A DNA stretch of 29,744 nucleotides from a virus: the IMG/VR virus record IMGVR_UViG_3300017593_001506, positions 1 through 29,744 of that record; one strand, 5' to 3'. Within the stretch, counting starts at the first letter, position 1, and each line of letters begins with the position of its first letter. This document shows, one piece after another, positions 7,216 through 15,065 of this stretch. A program made the position numbers and the translations under genes. The notes under the pieces are model-generated. The model saw only the letters and a program-made list of their open reading frames with translations, was not told the DNA's origin and did not search any database.

Positions 7216-7790
7216 AACTAGTAGAAGCGTTAGAAGTTATTGGTAGCCAGTTGAAATTAGAAATGGAAAAACAGAGTACATCTTGTAAACGATTGGCGAA
7301 AGCGGCTGGATGTAGCCCCGAAACAATTTCTCGCCTACGTAATCCGAAGGAGAAAAAAACGGTCAGTTATGCTAAAACGAAATTGGTCCTAGAAACTTTA
7401 GGCTACCCTAACAAGTTCTTTTCTTTTGATATGGTAAAATTAAAACTAGCATTAGCTGTTATACGCAGGTCTGAGGAAAAGAAACCAGCTGAATCGCAAC
7501 TTGCCCCAGAAAAAAAAGAGACTAAAATAACTGAAGAGGTGAAGCAGGTGAAGCAGGAGAAGCCAAAAGTAGCGCAAGGAGTTGTTATAAGTTTCAAAGA
7601 GATGAGGAGTAAATTAAAAAGTGCAGAGGAGGATATGAATAACGCTTGTGTAAAACTAAAATGGGTGTTGGGCAATGCTATCAAGATAAAAGATAATATC
7701 GCCTCTCGATGGACCACGATATCGAAATTAGAAAAAGAAGTAAGATTTTTGGTTGAAAGAAGTGAGAATTTTTGGGAGAAAGAAGTGTAA
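7212..7790 (+). CDS. HTH (Cro/C1-type) protein with coiled-coil tail
   Basis: A probable DNA-binding protein of 192 aa. The N-terminal helix-turn-helix (about 14-60) reads STSCKRLAKAAGCSPETISR, followed by LRNPKEKKTVSYAKTKLVLE. This is the normal pattern of a Cro/C1 XRE domain, with AGCS in the turn. A Lys/Glu/Gln-rich linker (about 92-125, with VKQVKQEK) leads to a C-terminal coiled-coil-like helix (about 130-190). The start is TTG 7212, 9 nt after AGGAGGTG, overlapping the previous stop. The HTH with a long helical arm suggests a dimeric regulator, perhaps of the P1/P2/P3 promoters; that target is a guess. Confidence 0.7.
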   Translation: MKLVEALEVIGSQLKLEMEKQSTSCKRLAKAAGCSPETISRLRNPKEKKTVSYAKTKLVLETLGYPNKFFSFDMVKLKLALAVIRRSEEKKPAESQLAPEKKETKITEEVKQVKQEKPKVAQGVVISFKEMRSKLKSAEEDMNNACVKLKWVLGNAIKIKDNIASRWTTISKLEKEVRFLVERSENFWEKEV

Positions 7791-7796
7791 CTTATG

Positions 7797-7954
7797 CCCC
7801 GCTCTGTGGCGGAAAAGGTAGACGCTTCAGTTTGGGATAGCTGTGAAGGGGGAGACACCACAGGATACTCTGCTTCCCGTTCGATTCGGGAAATTGACGT
7901 CTCTGGGGAACAATTCGAGTATCTATGTAAGTGCAAATCTTTGCCGGAGCGGGG
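7797..7954 (+). ncRNA. tRNA-like structured RNA, copy A (158 nt)
   Basis: The ends pair over 10 bp: CCCCGCTCTG (7797-7806) with CGGAGCGGGG (7945-7954). The next bases TG and the arm GCGGAAAAGGTAGACGC (7809-7825) match positions 8-25 of bacterial tRNA-Leu, with a 3-bp D-stem. The 3' part has TGCAAAT in the place of a T-loop. The interior is unlike a tRNA: CTTCA/TGAAG arm, GATACTC (7864-7870) pairing with GAGTATC (7917-7923), and a hairpin of 6 bp with loop TTCGATT (7877-7895 region). Copy B is at 17535-17633 and keeps both ends. No normal anticodon arm can be folded and no CCA is encoded, so it is not called a tRNA. It sits between two + strand genes. Confidence 0.6.
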
Positions 7955-7970
7955 AAGAAAAAGGGAAGAG

Positions 7971-8399
7971 ATGATTCAGGATAAGAAGTTGACTATTATA
8001 TTGATAATTAACTGTTTACTTATCGGGAGTATACTCTTTTTCGGTTTAAGGTTAGCTGATAAAGTAAGAGCCGAGCCGAGTACTACAATTCAAGTAATTG
8101 AGGTAGAAGTAACTGCGTATTCACCCTCTCCTCACATTACTGATAAGACTCCATTCGAGATGGCATCAGGTAAAACAGCAAAACCAAAAGATTTAGAGCA
8201 GTTAAAGTATATTGCTGTCAGTAGAGATTTAAAACAACAATATAATTTGAGATGGGGAGAGAAAGTTTATATCGAATTTGAAATACAAGACTTAATGGGG
8301 ACAAAGGTTGAAAAGAGTGTCGATTTATTCATGCGCAACTTAGATTTAGCGAGAAAATTCGGTAGGCAAAGGAGAAGAATTATAATTGTAAAGGAGTAA
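7971..8399 (+). CDS. membrane-anchored 3D-domain protein (RlpA-like double-psi barrel)
   Basis: ATG 7971 is chosen over the more upstream ATG at 7794 because the latter would translate through the structured RNA at 7797-7954; AAGGGAAGAG precedes 7971. The 142-aa product has a single membrane helix at 7-27 and an outside-facing C-terminal domain. VEVTAYSPSP (46-54), TPFEMASGKTAKP, IAVSRDLKQQYNLRWGEKVYIE and VDLFMRNLDLARKFGRQRRR follow the order of a '3D' domain, found in peptidoglycan-acting proteins such as YuiC and MltA. D118 corresponds to the last of the three named Asp residues; the other two are not obvious, so activity is uncertain. It may help remodel the cell wall. Confidence 0.65.
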   Translation: MIQDKKLTIILIINCLLIGSILFFGLRLADKVRAEPSTTIQVIEVEVTAYSPSPHITDKTPFEMASGKTAKPKDLEQLKYIAVSRDLKQQYNLRWGEKVYIEFEIQDLMGTKVEKSVDLFMRNLDLARKFGRQRRRIIIVKE

Positions 8400-8404
8400 G
8401 AGAA

Positions 8405-8821
8405 ATGTCTTATGTCGACACGTTTGGTAAAACCTGGCAGTCCTTCGCCGGTGCTGGAGGTGTTTTGTATTTTGAAGATTTGGAGTTAACTCTTAAAAAT
8501 TGGAGTCTAGATATTGAAGCCCCGGGAGTTACTCATAGCCGTGCAGGAATGGTTAAGTTCGAAGGGTTCCTTAAAGCTTTCACCACTTTTAAATACTACC
8601 CAGATCCACATCCTTTTGAGTTAGTTTTCCCCTCTACTAAAGGAGTTGAATACGAAGTAACAGGTATTGGATGTCTAGCTGTACAAACCTCTTTACAAAA
8701 TCCAGGTAGTTCTTGGGAAGTAGAAGGAGTTATTTCTCAATGCATGGGGATTTCTATTAAGGAACGTAGTTCTACAAAACAAGATGTCGAAATATTGAAA
8801 AAATATATAAGGAGTGAGTAA
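8405..8821 (+). CDS. hypothetical beta-rich protein, 138 aa
   Basis: Starts at ATG 8405 after AAGGAGTAAGAGAA. The sequence (VDTFGKTWQSFAGAGG, LYFEDLELTLKNWSLDIEA, VKFEGFLKAFTTFKYYPDP) is beta-rich, aromatic and without charged helices, more like a virion or tail component than a replication enzyme, but I recognise no family. It ends in TAATGA overlapping the SbcD-like gene by one base. A structural-type protein in a replication block would be unusual, so the resemblance should be treated with caution. Confidence 0.6.
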   Translation: MSYVDTFGKTWQSFAGAGGVLYFEDLELTLKNWSLDIEAPGVTHSRAGMVKFEGFLKAFTTFKYYPDPHPFELVFPSTKGVEYEVTGIGCLAVQTSLQNPGSSWEVEGVISQCMGISIKERSSTKQDVEILKKYIRSE

Positions 8822-9858
8822 TGAGTAGACTATTAGCGTGTTCTGATCTTCATGCCGACAACTATTTACCATTTAGTTTCATAACCAAACGTGGTTTAAA
8901 TAGCAGGTTAGAAGATTGTTTAAACACCCTAGACCAGATCAACGAAATCGGTAAAACCCACGGGGTTAATACTATAATATTTTTAGGAGATTTATTCAAT
9001 TCGAGAGTTAAAATAAATGTAGATGTGATGTTTCATACATATTTGAAACTAAGGGAGTTGAGTAGAAATTTTCAACTTATACTCTTACTAGGGAATCACG
9101 ACCAGTATTTAAAAACAGGAGATGTAAATTCATTAGAGCAATTTGAGAAAATTGCAGAAGTAATTAAGGAGCCTGGATTTTCGTCCGTACCATGGTATGG
9201 ATACAAACTAGTATTTCTACCTTACGCTGAAGATACAACTAAAATGAAGAAGTTCTTATCAGGACTACATTTATTCAAACATCCCGCTTTGTTATTTGGC
9301 CATTTAGGCGTAAACGGAGCTGAGGTAGGTCCATACGATTTCAAATTGCCATCTTCTCTTAATGCTAGTGATTTACTACCGGATAAGTTCGTGTGGGTGT
9401 TTTTAGGTCACTATCATAAATTCCAAGTGTTAGGTAAGAATATAATTTATGTTGGAAGTATGCTACAGCATGATTTTGGAGAAAGAGGACAGGAGAAGAG
9501 TGTAATTATTTTCGACACTGATCACCCTATGAAACTGAAACAGGTTGAACTTAACTCTCCTAAATTTTTAGAAATAACTAGTTTAAAATCTATTGATGAG
9601 AAAGTGAAGGGGAACTATGTTAAGGTGGTATGTGATAAAGAAGAAAGGGATGAGGTTGAGAAGAAGCTTAATCAATTATCTCCAAGAGGATATATAATTG
9701 AGCAAAGGTTTATTAAAGAGTTTCAGCCACGAATTGAATTAGATCCAACTTTAAGCTTTCAAGAAATGGTAAAGAAATATGTCGAGTCTAGCGAGACGGA
9801 CTTAGACAAAAAGAGGCTGTTAAAAGTTGTGAAGGAGATTATGAATGAAAAAACTTGA
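8821..9858 (+). CDS. SbcD / T4 gp47-like recombination nuclease
   Basis: A metallophosphoesterase of 345 aa, the nuclease subunit of the SbcCD (gp46/gp47, Mre11/Rad50) complex that resects DNA ends for recombination-dependent replication. All phosphoesterase motifs are present: CSDLH (D9, H11), FLGDLF (D57), LGNHD (N92, H93), FGHLG (H161) and GHYHK (H197, H199). The ATG overlaps the previous stop. The partner ATPase is at 10664, separated by a phosphoesterase-domain gene and two small genes. Confidence 0.92.
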   Translation: MSRLLACSDLHADNYLPFSFITKRGLNSRLEDCLNTLDQINEIGKTHGVNTIIFLGDLFNSRVKINVDVMFHTYLKLRELSRNFQLILLLGNHDQYLKTGDVNSLEQFEKIAEVIKEPGFSSVPWYGYKLVFLPYAEDTTKMKKFLSGLHLFKHPALLFGHLGVNGAEVGPYDFKLPSSLNASDLLPDKFVWVFLGHYHKFQVLGKNIIYVGSMLQHDFGERGQEKSVIIFDTDHPMKLKQVELNSPKFLEITSLKSIDEKVKGNYVKVVCDKEERDEVEKKLNQLSPRGYIIEQRFIKEFQPRIELDPTLSFQEMVKKYVESSETDLDKKRLLKVVKEIMNEKT

Positions 9859-9906
9859 GTTATCTTTTTTTGATTCTAAGTATAAATAATAAAGAAAGGA
9901 TATGAG

Positions 9907-10356
9907 TTGTCTGAGAAAAGAATGAGTGAATATGAACGGAAAAGAAATTTCGGAAAGACTCCAGAGCCTGCTGGGAGAGTTGATGATACGATTAACGGTA
10001 AGTTCGTAGTCCATGCTCACTTTGCAGAGAGAGCGGGTCAGCACCATGATTTTAGACTAGGTATAAAAGGTGTATTATCATCTTGGGTAGTTCCGAAAGG
10101 AGTACCAATCGAGAGAGGTGTTCGGAGGTTAGCTATTAAAGTAGAGGATCACCCAGCAAGCTATATTAACTTTGAAGGAGAAATACCGAAAGGGAGTTAT
10201 GGTGCAGGGAAGGTTATGATTTGGGATAAGGGCACCTTTATTTCGCAAGAAACAGCAGGAGGTATGAGATTCACCCTAAGAGGAAGGAAGTTAGAAGGAG
10301 ATTATTCCTTGATAAGAATAGGGGGTAAAAAGTGGCTAATATTCAAGCGATGGTAG
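9907..10356 (+). CDS. stand-alone LigD-type DNA 3'-phosphoesterase
   Basis: A 149-aa protein equivalent to the 3'-phosphoesterase (PE) domain of bacterial ligase D, which trims 3'-phosphate and 3'-ribonucleotide ends. Family residues are present: H38, H46, D48 and R50 in HFAERAGQHHDFRL, H82 in VEDHPASY, and the hallmark runs VPKGVPI and GEIPKGSYGAGKVMIWD. The usual spacing between the first two His is two residues longer here. TTG 9907 is favoured, with AGAAAGGA ending 6 nt upstream; ATG 9922 is too far from it. The gene lies between the two SbcCD-like subunits, so it may clean the ends they process. No Ku or ATP ligase is in the window. Confidence 0.85.
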   Translation: MSEKRMSEYERKRNFGKTPEPAGRVDDTINGKFVVHAHFAERAGQHHDFRLGIKGVLSSWVVPKGVPIERGVRRLAIKVEDHPASYINFEGEIPKGSYGAGKVMIWDKGTFISQETAGGMRFTLRGRKLEGDYSLIRIGGKKWLIFKRW

Positions 10357-10369
10357 AGGAGATCATGGG

Positions 10370-10522
10370 GTGAGAAAGCTTAAGCGGAAGAACATTTCAC
10401 ATATAGGGAAAAGTTTCGATATAGAGTCAAGTATCACAATTGAAGGTGATTCTGTAGTATTTGTAGCATATGATACTAAAAAAGATAGGGAAATTATGAA
10501 AAAGTTGCTTAAGAAAAAATGA
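10370..10522 (+). CDS. hypothetical basic protein, 50 aa
   Basis: GTG 10370 lies 8 nt after GAGGAG; the frame ends at TGA 10520, overlapping the next ATG. The product (MRKLKRKNISHIGKSF, ITIEGDSVVFVAYDTKKDRE, IMKKLLKKK) has two strands and a basic C-terminal helix. The tight coupling on both sides supports it as real. Function unknown. Confidence 0.55.
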   Translation: MRKLKRKNISHIGKSFDIESSITIEGDSVVFVAYDTKKDREIMKKLLKKK

Positions 10523-10677
10523 AAGTACACAAAGTAGATTTGATGAAGGTGGAAAGAATAGGCAAAAACACCATAGATAAATATCTCTGGAAGGTTTGGC
10601 AATCTGCGAAATTTAAACATGAGAAGGAGATAGTGAAGAGGTTATTTAAAAGGAGAAAAGGCGATGAAGTTAAATAA
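10519..10677 (+). CDS. hypothetical basic protein, 52 aa
   Basis: ATG 10519 overlaps the previous stop (ATGA) and the frame ends at TAA 10675, 14 nt inside the SbcC-like gene. The product is helical and very basic (KVERIGKNTIDKYLWKVWQS, KEIVKRLFKRRKGDEVK), with two Trp. It supplies the AAAAGGAG-like site for the next gene. No family is recognised. Confidence 0.55.
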   Translation: MKVHKVDLMKVERIGKNTIDKYLWKVWQSAKFKHEKEIVKRLFKRRKGDEVK

Positions 10678-12565
10678 GATTTTTATCAAGAATTTCCTGA
10701 GTTTCCAAAAAGCTGAAATAGAACTTAACTCCCTTGGACTAGTATTAATATCAGGAAATAATCTTGATGCAAGCTCGGCTGAATCAAATGGTAGTGGTAA
10801 AAGTACAATTGCAGAAGCGTTAGTTTGGGTATTGTTCGGACAGACTTTTAGAGGTTTAACTGGGGATGAAGTTTTAAACAATAAAATAAAAAGGGATTGT
10901 GAGGTTACTGTTGACTTCGAAAATGACGGAGTTAAGGGACAGATAAGAAGGTTTAGGAAGCTAAAAAAGTATGGGGATGGATTAAGTTTAAGGCTAGACG
11001 GTGAAGATGTGACTAAATCCTCTGTCAAAGAGACGCAAGCATTAATTAACTCTTTATTGGGGGTTGATTTCAGTACTTTCTCGAACTTAGTCAGTTTCCC
11101 CCAAGGTGCAGCGAGGTATTTTGCCTCCTTAACCGATAAAGAGCAAAAAGGTATATTAGAAAAAGCTTTGGGATTAGAGAAGTTAACAGAGTATCTTATG
11201 AGGACTAAAGAAATTCTTAACGGGAGGAGGTCTAAGTTAGACGAGACTATTTATAAACTTTCCCAAATAGAAGGCCAGATAGATGCGACACAAAGCAGGT
11301 TAAGGGATTTAGAATTTAAACAGTCAAACTTTGAAGAGTTAAAGTCCTCTCGTATTGAGTCAACTAAGATAAACATTGCTACAATAGATTCGCAACTATT
11401 AAAATCGAAGAGTGATAATATACTTAAACTAAAATCTAAAGTTGACACGTTGAAGAGGTCTTTAGCTAATGTTGATAAAAGTAAGTTGGAAGAAAGAGTA
11501 GATTCTACTAAAGAGAAATTAGCGAGGTATTCTGAGAAAATATACCAGTTTAGTTCTCAAAGAGATAAGGTGCAAAAGAAACTGAAAAATTTAAAATCAT
11601 TAGTTGGGAAGGAGAAGTGTCCTTATTGCGGTCAGTTATTAACTGAAGAGAACTTAGATAAGCATAAGAGGGAGTTAAGTGCAGAGCTGGTCGAGTTGGA
11701 GAGTGAAATAAAAAAGGAACATACTGCAGAAACTAAGATGGAAGGTGTTTTAGAGGAGTTGGAGAAAAAAGTTGATAAAGTGGAGTTACTAGAATCAGAC
11801 TTATCGCTCACCGAGAAAGAGCTCTCAAATGAGGAATGGAAAGAGAGGAATGAGAGAACTGAACTCGAGACAAAGAAAAAGATGCTCGAAAAAGAATTGG
11901 TAAAAATTAGGGCTGAATTATCCCCATATCTAGAACTTATTAATAAAGAGAAAGAAGCTCTTATTAACTTTAAAACGGAATTAGAGAAATTAAAAAGTTT
12001 TAAGCAAAAGGTTGAATCTGATGTTAAGTATTTAGAGTTCTGGGAGGTCGGTTTTAGCAATAAAGGTTTGAAGTCGTATATCTTAGATAACGTAATTAAT
12101 GTGTTAAACGAAAGAGCTAACTTTTACTCAAGTAAATTAACTAATGGGGAGATACAAATTAACTTTCATACGCAAAGTAGATTAAAGGGAGGTGGAGTAC
12201 GAGAGAAGTTCGGTGTTGATGTTGAAGTACCGAATGGTACTAACTTATATAAAGGTACCTCAGGCGGCGAAAGAAGAAGAGCCGACCTCGCTATTTTATT
12301 AGCCCTAAGATATCTGGTTACTAAGCGTTCAGAAAAGCAATTTAATTTTTTAATTGCTGATGAGATTCTAGATGCATTAGATGCCCCAGGAGTTGAGAAA
12401 GCTGTAGAAGTTTTAAAGGATGAGGTAGGAGAAGATGGGACTATTTTTCTAATCTCCCATAGACCAGAGCTGCTCGATGCTGAGTCCTACGACAGAAATA
12501 TAGTGGTCCAAAAGAAGGATGGTATCTCTAGAGTTATAAAAACAACGAATCAACTTTTGCCTTGA
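10664..12565 (+). CDS. SbcC / T4 gp46-like SMC-type ATPase
   Basis: The Rad50-like partner (633 aa) of the SbcD-like nuclease. The N-terminal ATPase half has Walker A SNGSGKSTIAEAL (41-53). A long coiled coil (about 180-470) is broken by a zinc hook KCPYCGQLL (C319, C322). The C-terminal half has the signature TSGGERRRADLAILLALR, Walker B FLIADEILDALDA and the switch motif ISHRPE. The length is in the gp46 range, much shorter than E. coli SbcC (about 1,050 aa). It ends within the upstream part of promoter P3, whose 24-bp repeat overlaps the last codons. Confidence 0.93.
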   Translation: MKLNKIFIKNFLSFQKAEIELNSLGLVLISGNNLDASSAESNGSGKSTIAEALVWVLFGQTFRGLTGDEVLNNKIKRDCEVTVDFENDGVKGQIRRFRKLKKYGDGLSLRLDGEDVTKSSVKETQALINSLLGVDFSTFSNLVSFPQGAARYFASLTDKEQKGILEKALGLEKLTEYLMRTKEILNGRRSKLDETIYKLSQIEGQIDATQSRLRDLEFKQSNFEELKSSRIESTKINIATIDSQLLKSKSDNILKLKSKVDTLKRSLANVDKSKLEERVDSTKEKLARYSEKIYQFSSQRDKVQKKLKNLKSLVGKEKCPYCGQLLTEENLDKHKRELSAELVELESEIKKEHTAETKMEGVLEELEKKVDKVELLESDLSLTEKELSNEEWKERNERTELETKKKMLEKELVKIRAELSPYLELINKEKEALINFKTELEKLKSFKQKVESDVKYLEFWEVGFSNKGLKSYILDNVINVLNERANFYSSKLTNGEIQINFHTQSRLKGGGVREKFGVDVEVPNGTNLYKGTSGGERRRADLAILLALRYLVTKRSEKQFNFLIADEILDALDAPGVEKAVEVLKDEVGEDGTIFLISHRPELLDAESYDRNIVVQKKDGISRVIKTTNQLLP

Positions 12566-12589
12566 CAAATTTTATTATTATATTAAAAT
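12543..12589 (+). promoter_or_regulatory. sigma70-type promoter P3 with 24-bp repeat
   Basis: Bases 12543-12566 are identical to 648-671. AATCAAC is at 12548-12554, then a 7-nt gap, TTGACA at 12562-12567, a 16-nt spacer, and TAAAAT at 12584-12589. A TATAAATA octamer begins at 12589. It drives the UvsY-like and gp32-like genes. Confidence 0.78.
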
Positions 12590-12612
12590 ATAAATAATAA
12601 AAGGAGAAATAA

Positions 12613-13056
12613 ATGAAAGTTAAAGTAAAAGTGGGTAGTGAGAATTATGAAACTGATGTTGAAAAGGAGCTTAGAATTGATAGGAATAAATTGGATGAGG
12701 AATTAGCAACACAAGCATCACTGCTAGGTCACTTCGGGGTGTTAGCGGAAGTTTCGAGAGGCCTGCTCGAAAGAAAGAAACTTGAACTAGATGTTTTAGG
12801 AGCTGAGTTAGATGCTGAATATAGAAGGAAGTTTACAGAGAATGGAGGTAGGTTTACTGAAAAAATGGTTGCGGGGGCAGTAACTTTAGATAAAAGATGG
12901 TTGAAGGTAGCTAAAGAAAAATTAGATTTGGAAAAGCAGACCAAGGAATTATCAGCATTAGTCGAAGCTTTCAGACAAAGAGGGATGAGTTTATCAAGCA
13001 TTGCAAGGCTAAGAGCTTCAGAGCTAATGCAGACTGAGTTGACAGTAAATAAATAA
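12613..13056 (+). CDS. UvsY-like recombination mediator
   Basis: A 147-aa helical protein after AAAAGGAG. Its layout follows T4 UvsY (137 aa), which loads UvsX onto gp32-coated DNA. An N-terminal IDRNKLDEELATQASLLG resembles UvsY IDSTKLQYEAANNVMLYS; a central helix (GLLERKKLELDVLGAELDAEYRRKF) corresponds to the mediator's long basic helix; the C-terminal EAFRQRGMSLSSIARLRASE resembles DAIKSRGFAIKHIQDMRAFE. These comparisons are from memory of the T4 protein. The presence of UvsX- and gp32-like genes in the same window supports the call. Confidence 0.7.
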   Translation: MKVKVKVGSENYETDVEKELRIDRNKLDEELATQASLLGHFGVLAEVSRGLLERKKLELDVLGAELDAEYRRKFTENGGRFTEKMVAGAVTLDKRWLKVAKEKLDLEKQTKELSALVEAFRQRGMSLSSIARLRASELMQTELTVNK

Positions 13057-13069
13057 GGAGGTGATATGA

Positions 13070-13354
13070 ATGGATGAACAGTCTAAAACGGGTAGAATAG
13101 ATTTGAAAATAAGTTCTATCCAAGAGTTAGTTAAAACTATCTCAAGCGTTACAGATAATATTAATACGAAGCTGCTGTTTCTGCCTAAAGAAAAGAGGGA
13201 AAGTTTAGATTTGCCTGAGGCGCCAGGTTGGTTTGAAGAGAAGTATAATCAACTAGAACGTATTATGGAACAGCTTAGGATTATCTACGATAGAGTTTTA
13301 AAATTGAGTGAAGCAGTGGATGCAAATAAAGTTGTAAAAGGAGGTGAGAAGTAA
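13070..13354 (+). CDS. hypothetical protein, 94 aa
   Basis: ATG 13070 is used because the ATG at 13066 leads to an immediate stop; AGGAGGTGA lies 6-13 nt upstream. The protein is acidic-to-neutral and helical, with a central LDLPEAPGWFEEKYNQLERI and heptad-like leucines. It is coupled to the gp32-like gene by stop/start overlap (TAATG). Sitting between the mediator and the single-strand-binding protein genes, it may be a recombination accessory; unknown. Confidence 0.6.
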   Translation: MDEQSKTGRIDLKISSIQELVKTISSVTDNINTKLLFLPKEKRESLDLPEAPGWFEEKYNQLERIMEQLRIIYDRVLKLSEAVDANKVVKGGEK

Positions 13355-14277
13355 TGGTAAAGAAGCAAGTTACGTATTATCAAACTGATGTAAAGAAGGT
13401 AATCGAGGAAGGAAAGAGGGCAACAAGAGGAGGAGGCTTAAGCGGCTTCTTCAATCCAAAAGTTGGGCCGAATGAGATTAGAATTTTACCGCCTTGGAGC
13501 GATAGCGGATTGCCTTTCAAAGAAGTCGTAGTACACTTTGGGATTGGCCCAGAAAGCCAGACAGTCGCTTGTTTGCGTCCGTTTAGGAAAAGATGTTATA
13601 TATGTGAGCAGGTTTCGAAGTTATGGTCTTCAGGTCTAGAACAGGATCAGGATACAGCACGCAGGATCGGAAGAGCGAATAGATATCTGTGGAATATAAT
13701 CGATTTACAAGAACCGGAGAAGGGGGTGCAGATTTTAAGTTGCGGCGTGAAATTATTTGAGCAAATCTGGGCGTACTTCGCAGACGAGGAGTGGGGAGAC
13801 CTAACTAATCCAGATAGCGGATACGATCTGACAATTGTTAGGGAGGGATTGGGATTGAAAACGAGATATACTAGCGTGAGGTTACGTAGGAATCCAACTA
13901 AGTTACAGAATATGGAGTGGTTAGAGTCACTAAACGATTTGGATAAGGCGTTGAACGTCTTGAGCTACGATGCTCAAAAAGAGTTGTACGAAGGATATGC
14001 CGAAGATGAGGAAGTTGGTATAGAAGAAGAAAATGTGATAGAAAGAGTGGAAGTAGCCCCGAAAGTGTCTCCGCCTAAAGTTGAGGAGCCTGGGATAGGT
14101 AGGGTTTTAGAGAAAACCACGTTAGAGAAGAAGTGCTTCGGGAATTTTGATCCACGGTTGTTTGCAGAAAGGGAATGTGTTAAGTGTCCCAAATTACAGG
14201 ACTGTATGAAAGCTGCCCAAGACAATGAAAGCGATGCCCGTGAGATAGAAAGAGAACTGAAGGAGGGGTTAAAGTGA
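13354..14277 (+). CDS. gp32-like single-stranded-DNA-binding protein
   Basis: A 307-aa protein that would coat ssDNA during replication and recombination. The basic N-terminus (1-25), OB-like core (RILPPWSDSGLPFKEVVVHF), and a zinc site H61-x11-C73-x7-C81-x2-C84 closely match the H64/C77/C87/C90 site of T4 gp32. NRYLWNIIDLQEPEKGVQIL and the following segment match phage SSB cores. The tail is acidic (about 220-245), as expected for partner binding, and then carries a second Cys cluster (CFGNFDPRLFAERECVKCPK, then LQDC) absent from T4 gp32. It shares GTGATAA with the next gene. Confidence 0.85.
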   Translation: MVKKQVTYYQTDVKKVIEEGKRATRGGGLSGFFNPKVGPNEIRILPPWSDSGLPFKEVVVHFGIGPESQTVACLRPFRKRCYICEQVSKLWSSGLEQDQDTARRIGRANRYLWNIIDLQEPEKGVQILSCGVKLFEQIWAYFADEEWGDLTNPDSGYDLTIVREGLGLKTRYTSVRLRRNPTKLQNMEWLESLNDLDKALNVLSYDAQKELYEGYAEDEEVGIEEENVIERVEVAPKVSPPKVEEPGIGRVLEKTTLEKKCFGNFDPRLFAERECVKCPKLQDCMKAAQDNESDAREIERELKEGLK

Positions 14278-15065
14278 TAAAAGTTTGTCACCTGGCTTCT
14301 ACGCCCCATTTGAAATTAGCTTCTACCTATTCAAGCTTCTATCTGATGCTAGCTCATGTTAAAGACGAGGGATATTGGAACTTTTTCAAACAGTTAAAGA
14401 AAGAGAGCCCGAAGTTTAAGTTAGTTCTTGACTGCGGAACTTTAGAGAACGGGGTACCTGTAACTAACAAAAGACTATTTGATAAAGCAGTTGAAGTTGG
14501 AGCCGACGCAATTGTAGCACCAGACCACTTTAGAGATTGTAAAAGAACGATAGAATCGACAGAGAAGTTTATAGACTTTCTAAAAGAACGGAACAGACTA
14601 GAAAAAACAGGATTTGAAATTTGGGCAGCAGCGCAGGGAAGGAGTGTGGAGGAGTACTTCACCTCCTTCCTCCGTTTTTATAATAATCCAGACATAGATA
14701 AGGTCTGTCTGAGTTACATAATTGTTAAAGAGGTATTCGACCCAATTGTACATGGACACAGAGTGATGCCTAATCGATTGTATCTTACTAAGTTATTAAA
14801 TGAGTTACAACTAACTAAAAAGCCGATTCATCTATTCGGTCTAGGTAATCCAATTGAGTTAAAGTATCAGAGGATATACCCTTTTATTAAATCATGTGAC
14901 TCCTCAGCAGCGTTCGCATTAGCATCGAGACAATTGTCGTTAGAGAGTAAGGGATATGATAGAGATATAAAGGTGATAGATTTGAATAGAAGATTAAGTG
15001 GACCGGAGGCAGATACATTTGAACATAATATGAGGCAAATAAATAAATGGAGGTGGCCAAGATAA
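14274..15065 (+). CDS. DpdA/Tgt-like 7-deazaguanine transglycosylase
   Basis: A 263-aa TIM-barrel protein of the tRNA-guanine transglycosylase family. The phage members (DpdA) exchange guanine in DNA for preQ0-type bases. Family positions are visible: LDCGTLENG (D53) for the first catalytic Asp, VAPDHFRDCKRTIE (D84) for the base-binding Asp, WAAAQGRSVEEY (Q121-G122), IHLFGLGNP (G189-G191), and KSCDSSAAFALASR (D209) for the nucleophile. The C-terminal zinc site of bacterial Tgt (CxCxxC...H) is absent, as in many short phage forms. The GTG start overlaps the SSB stop, after AAGGAGG. FolE, QueD, QueE and QueC follow, which strongly supports a DNA-modifying role over tRNA. Confidence 0.8.
   Translation: MIKVCHLASTPHLKLASTYSSFYLMLAHVKDEGYWNFFKQLKKESPKFKLVLDCGTLENGVPVTNKRLFDKAVEVGADAIVAPDHFRDCKRTIESTEKFIDFLKERNRLEKTGFEIWAAAQGRSVEEYFTSFLRFYNNPDIDKVCLSYIIVKEVFDPIVHGHRVMPNRLYLTKLLNELQLTKKPIHLFGLGNPIELKYQRIYPFIKSCDSSAAFALASRQLSLESKGYDRDIKVIDLNRRLSGPEADTFEHNMRQINKWRWPR

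Noticed and set aside
7403-7936. 177-aa - strand frame opposite the HTH gene and the tRNA-like RNA
   Set aside because: It has no ribosome binding site, runs antisense to a well-supported gene and RNA, and has the Ser/Phe-rich composition of an opposite-strand shadow.
7797-7954. Group I intron in a tRNA-Leu gene
   Set aside because: The insert is only about 100 nt, far too short for a group I intron core, and no P7/P3 elements or flanking anticodon stem are seen.
9907-10356. A complete non-homologous end-joining system
   Set aside because: Only the phosphoesterase domain is present. No Ku, ATP-dependent ligase or LigD polymerase domain is found in the window.
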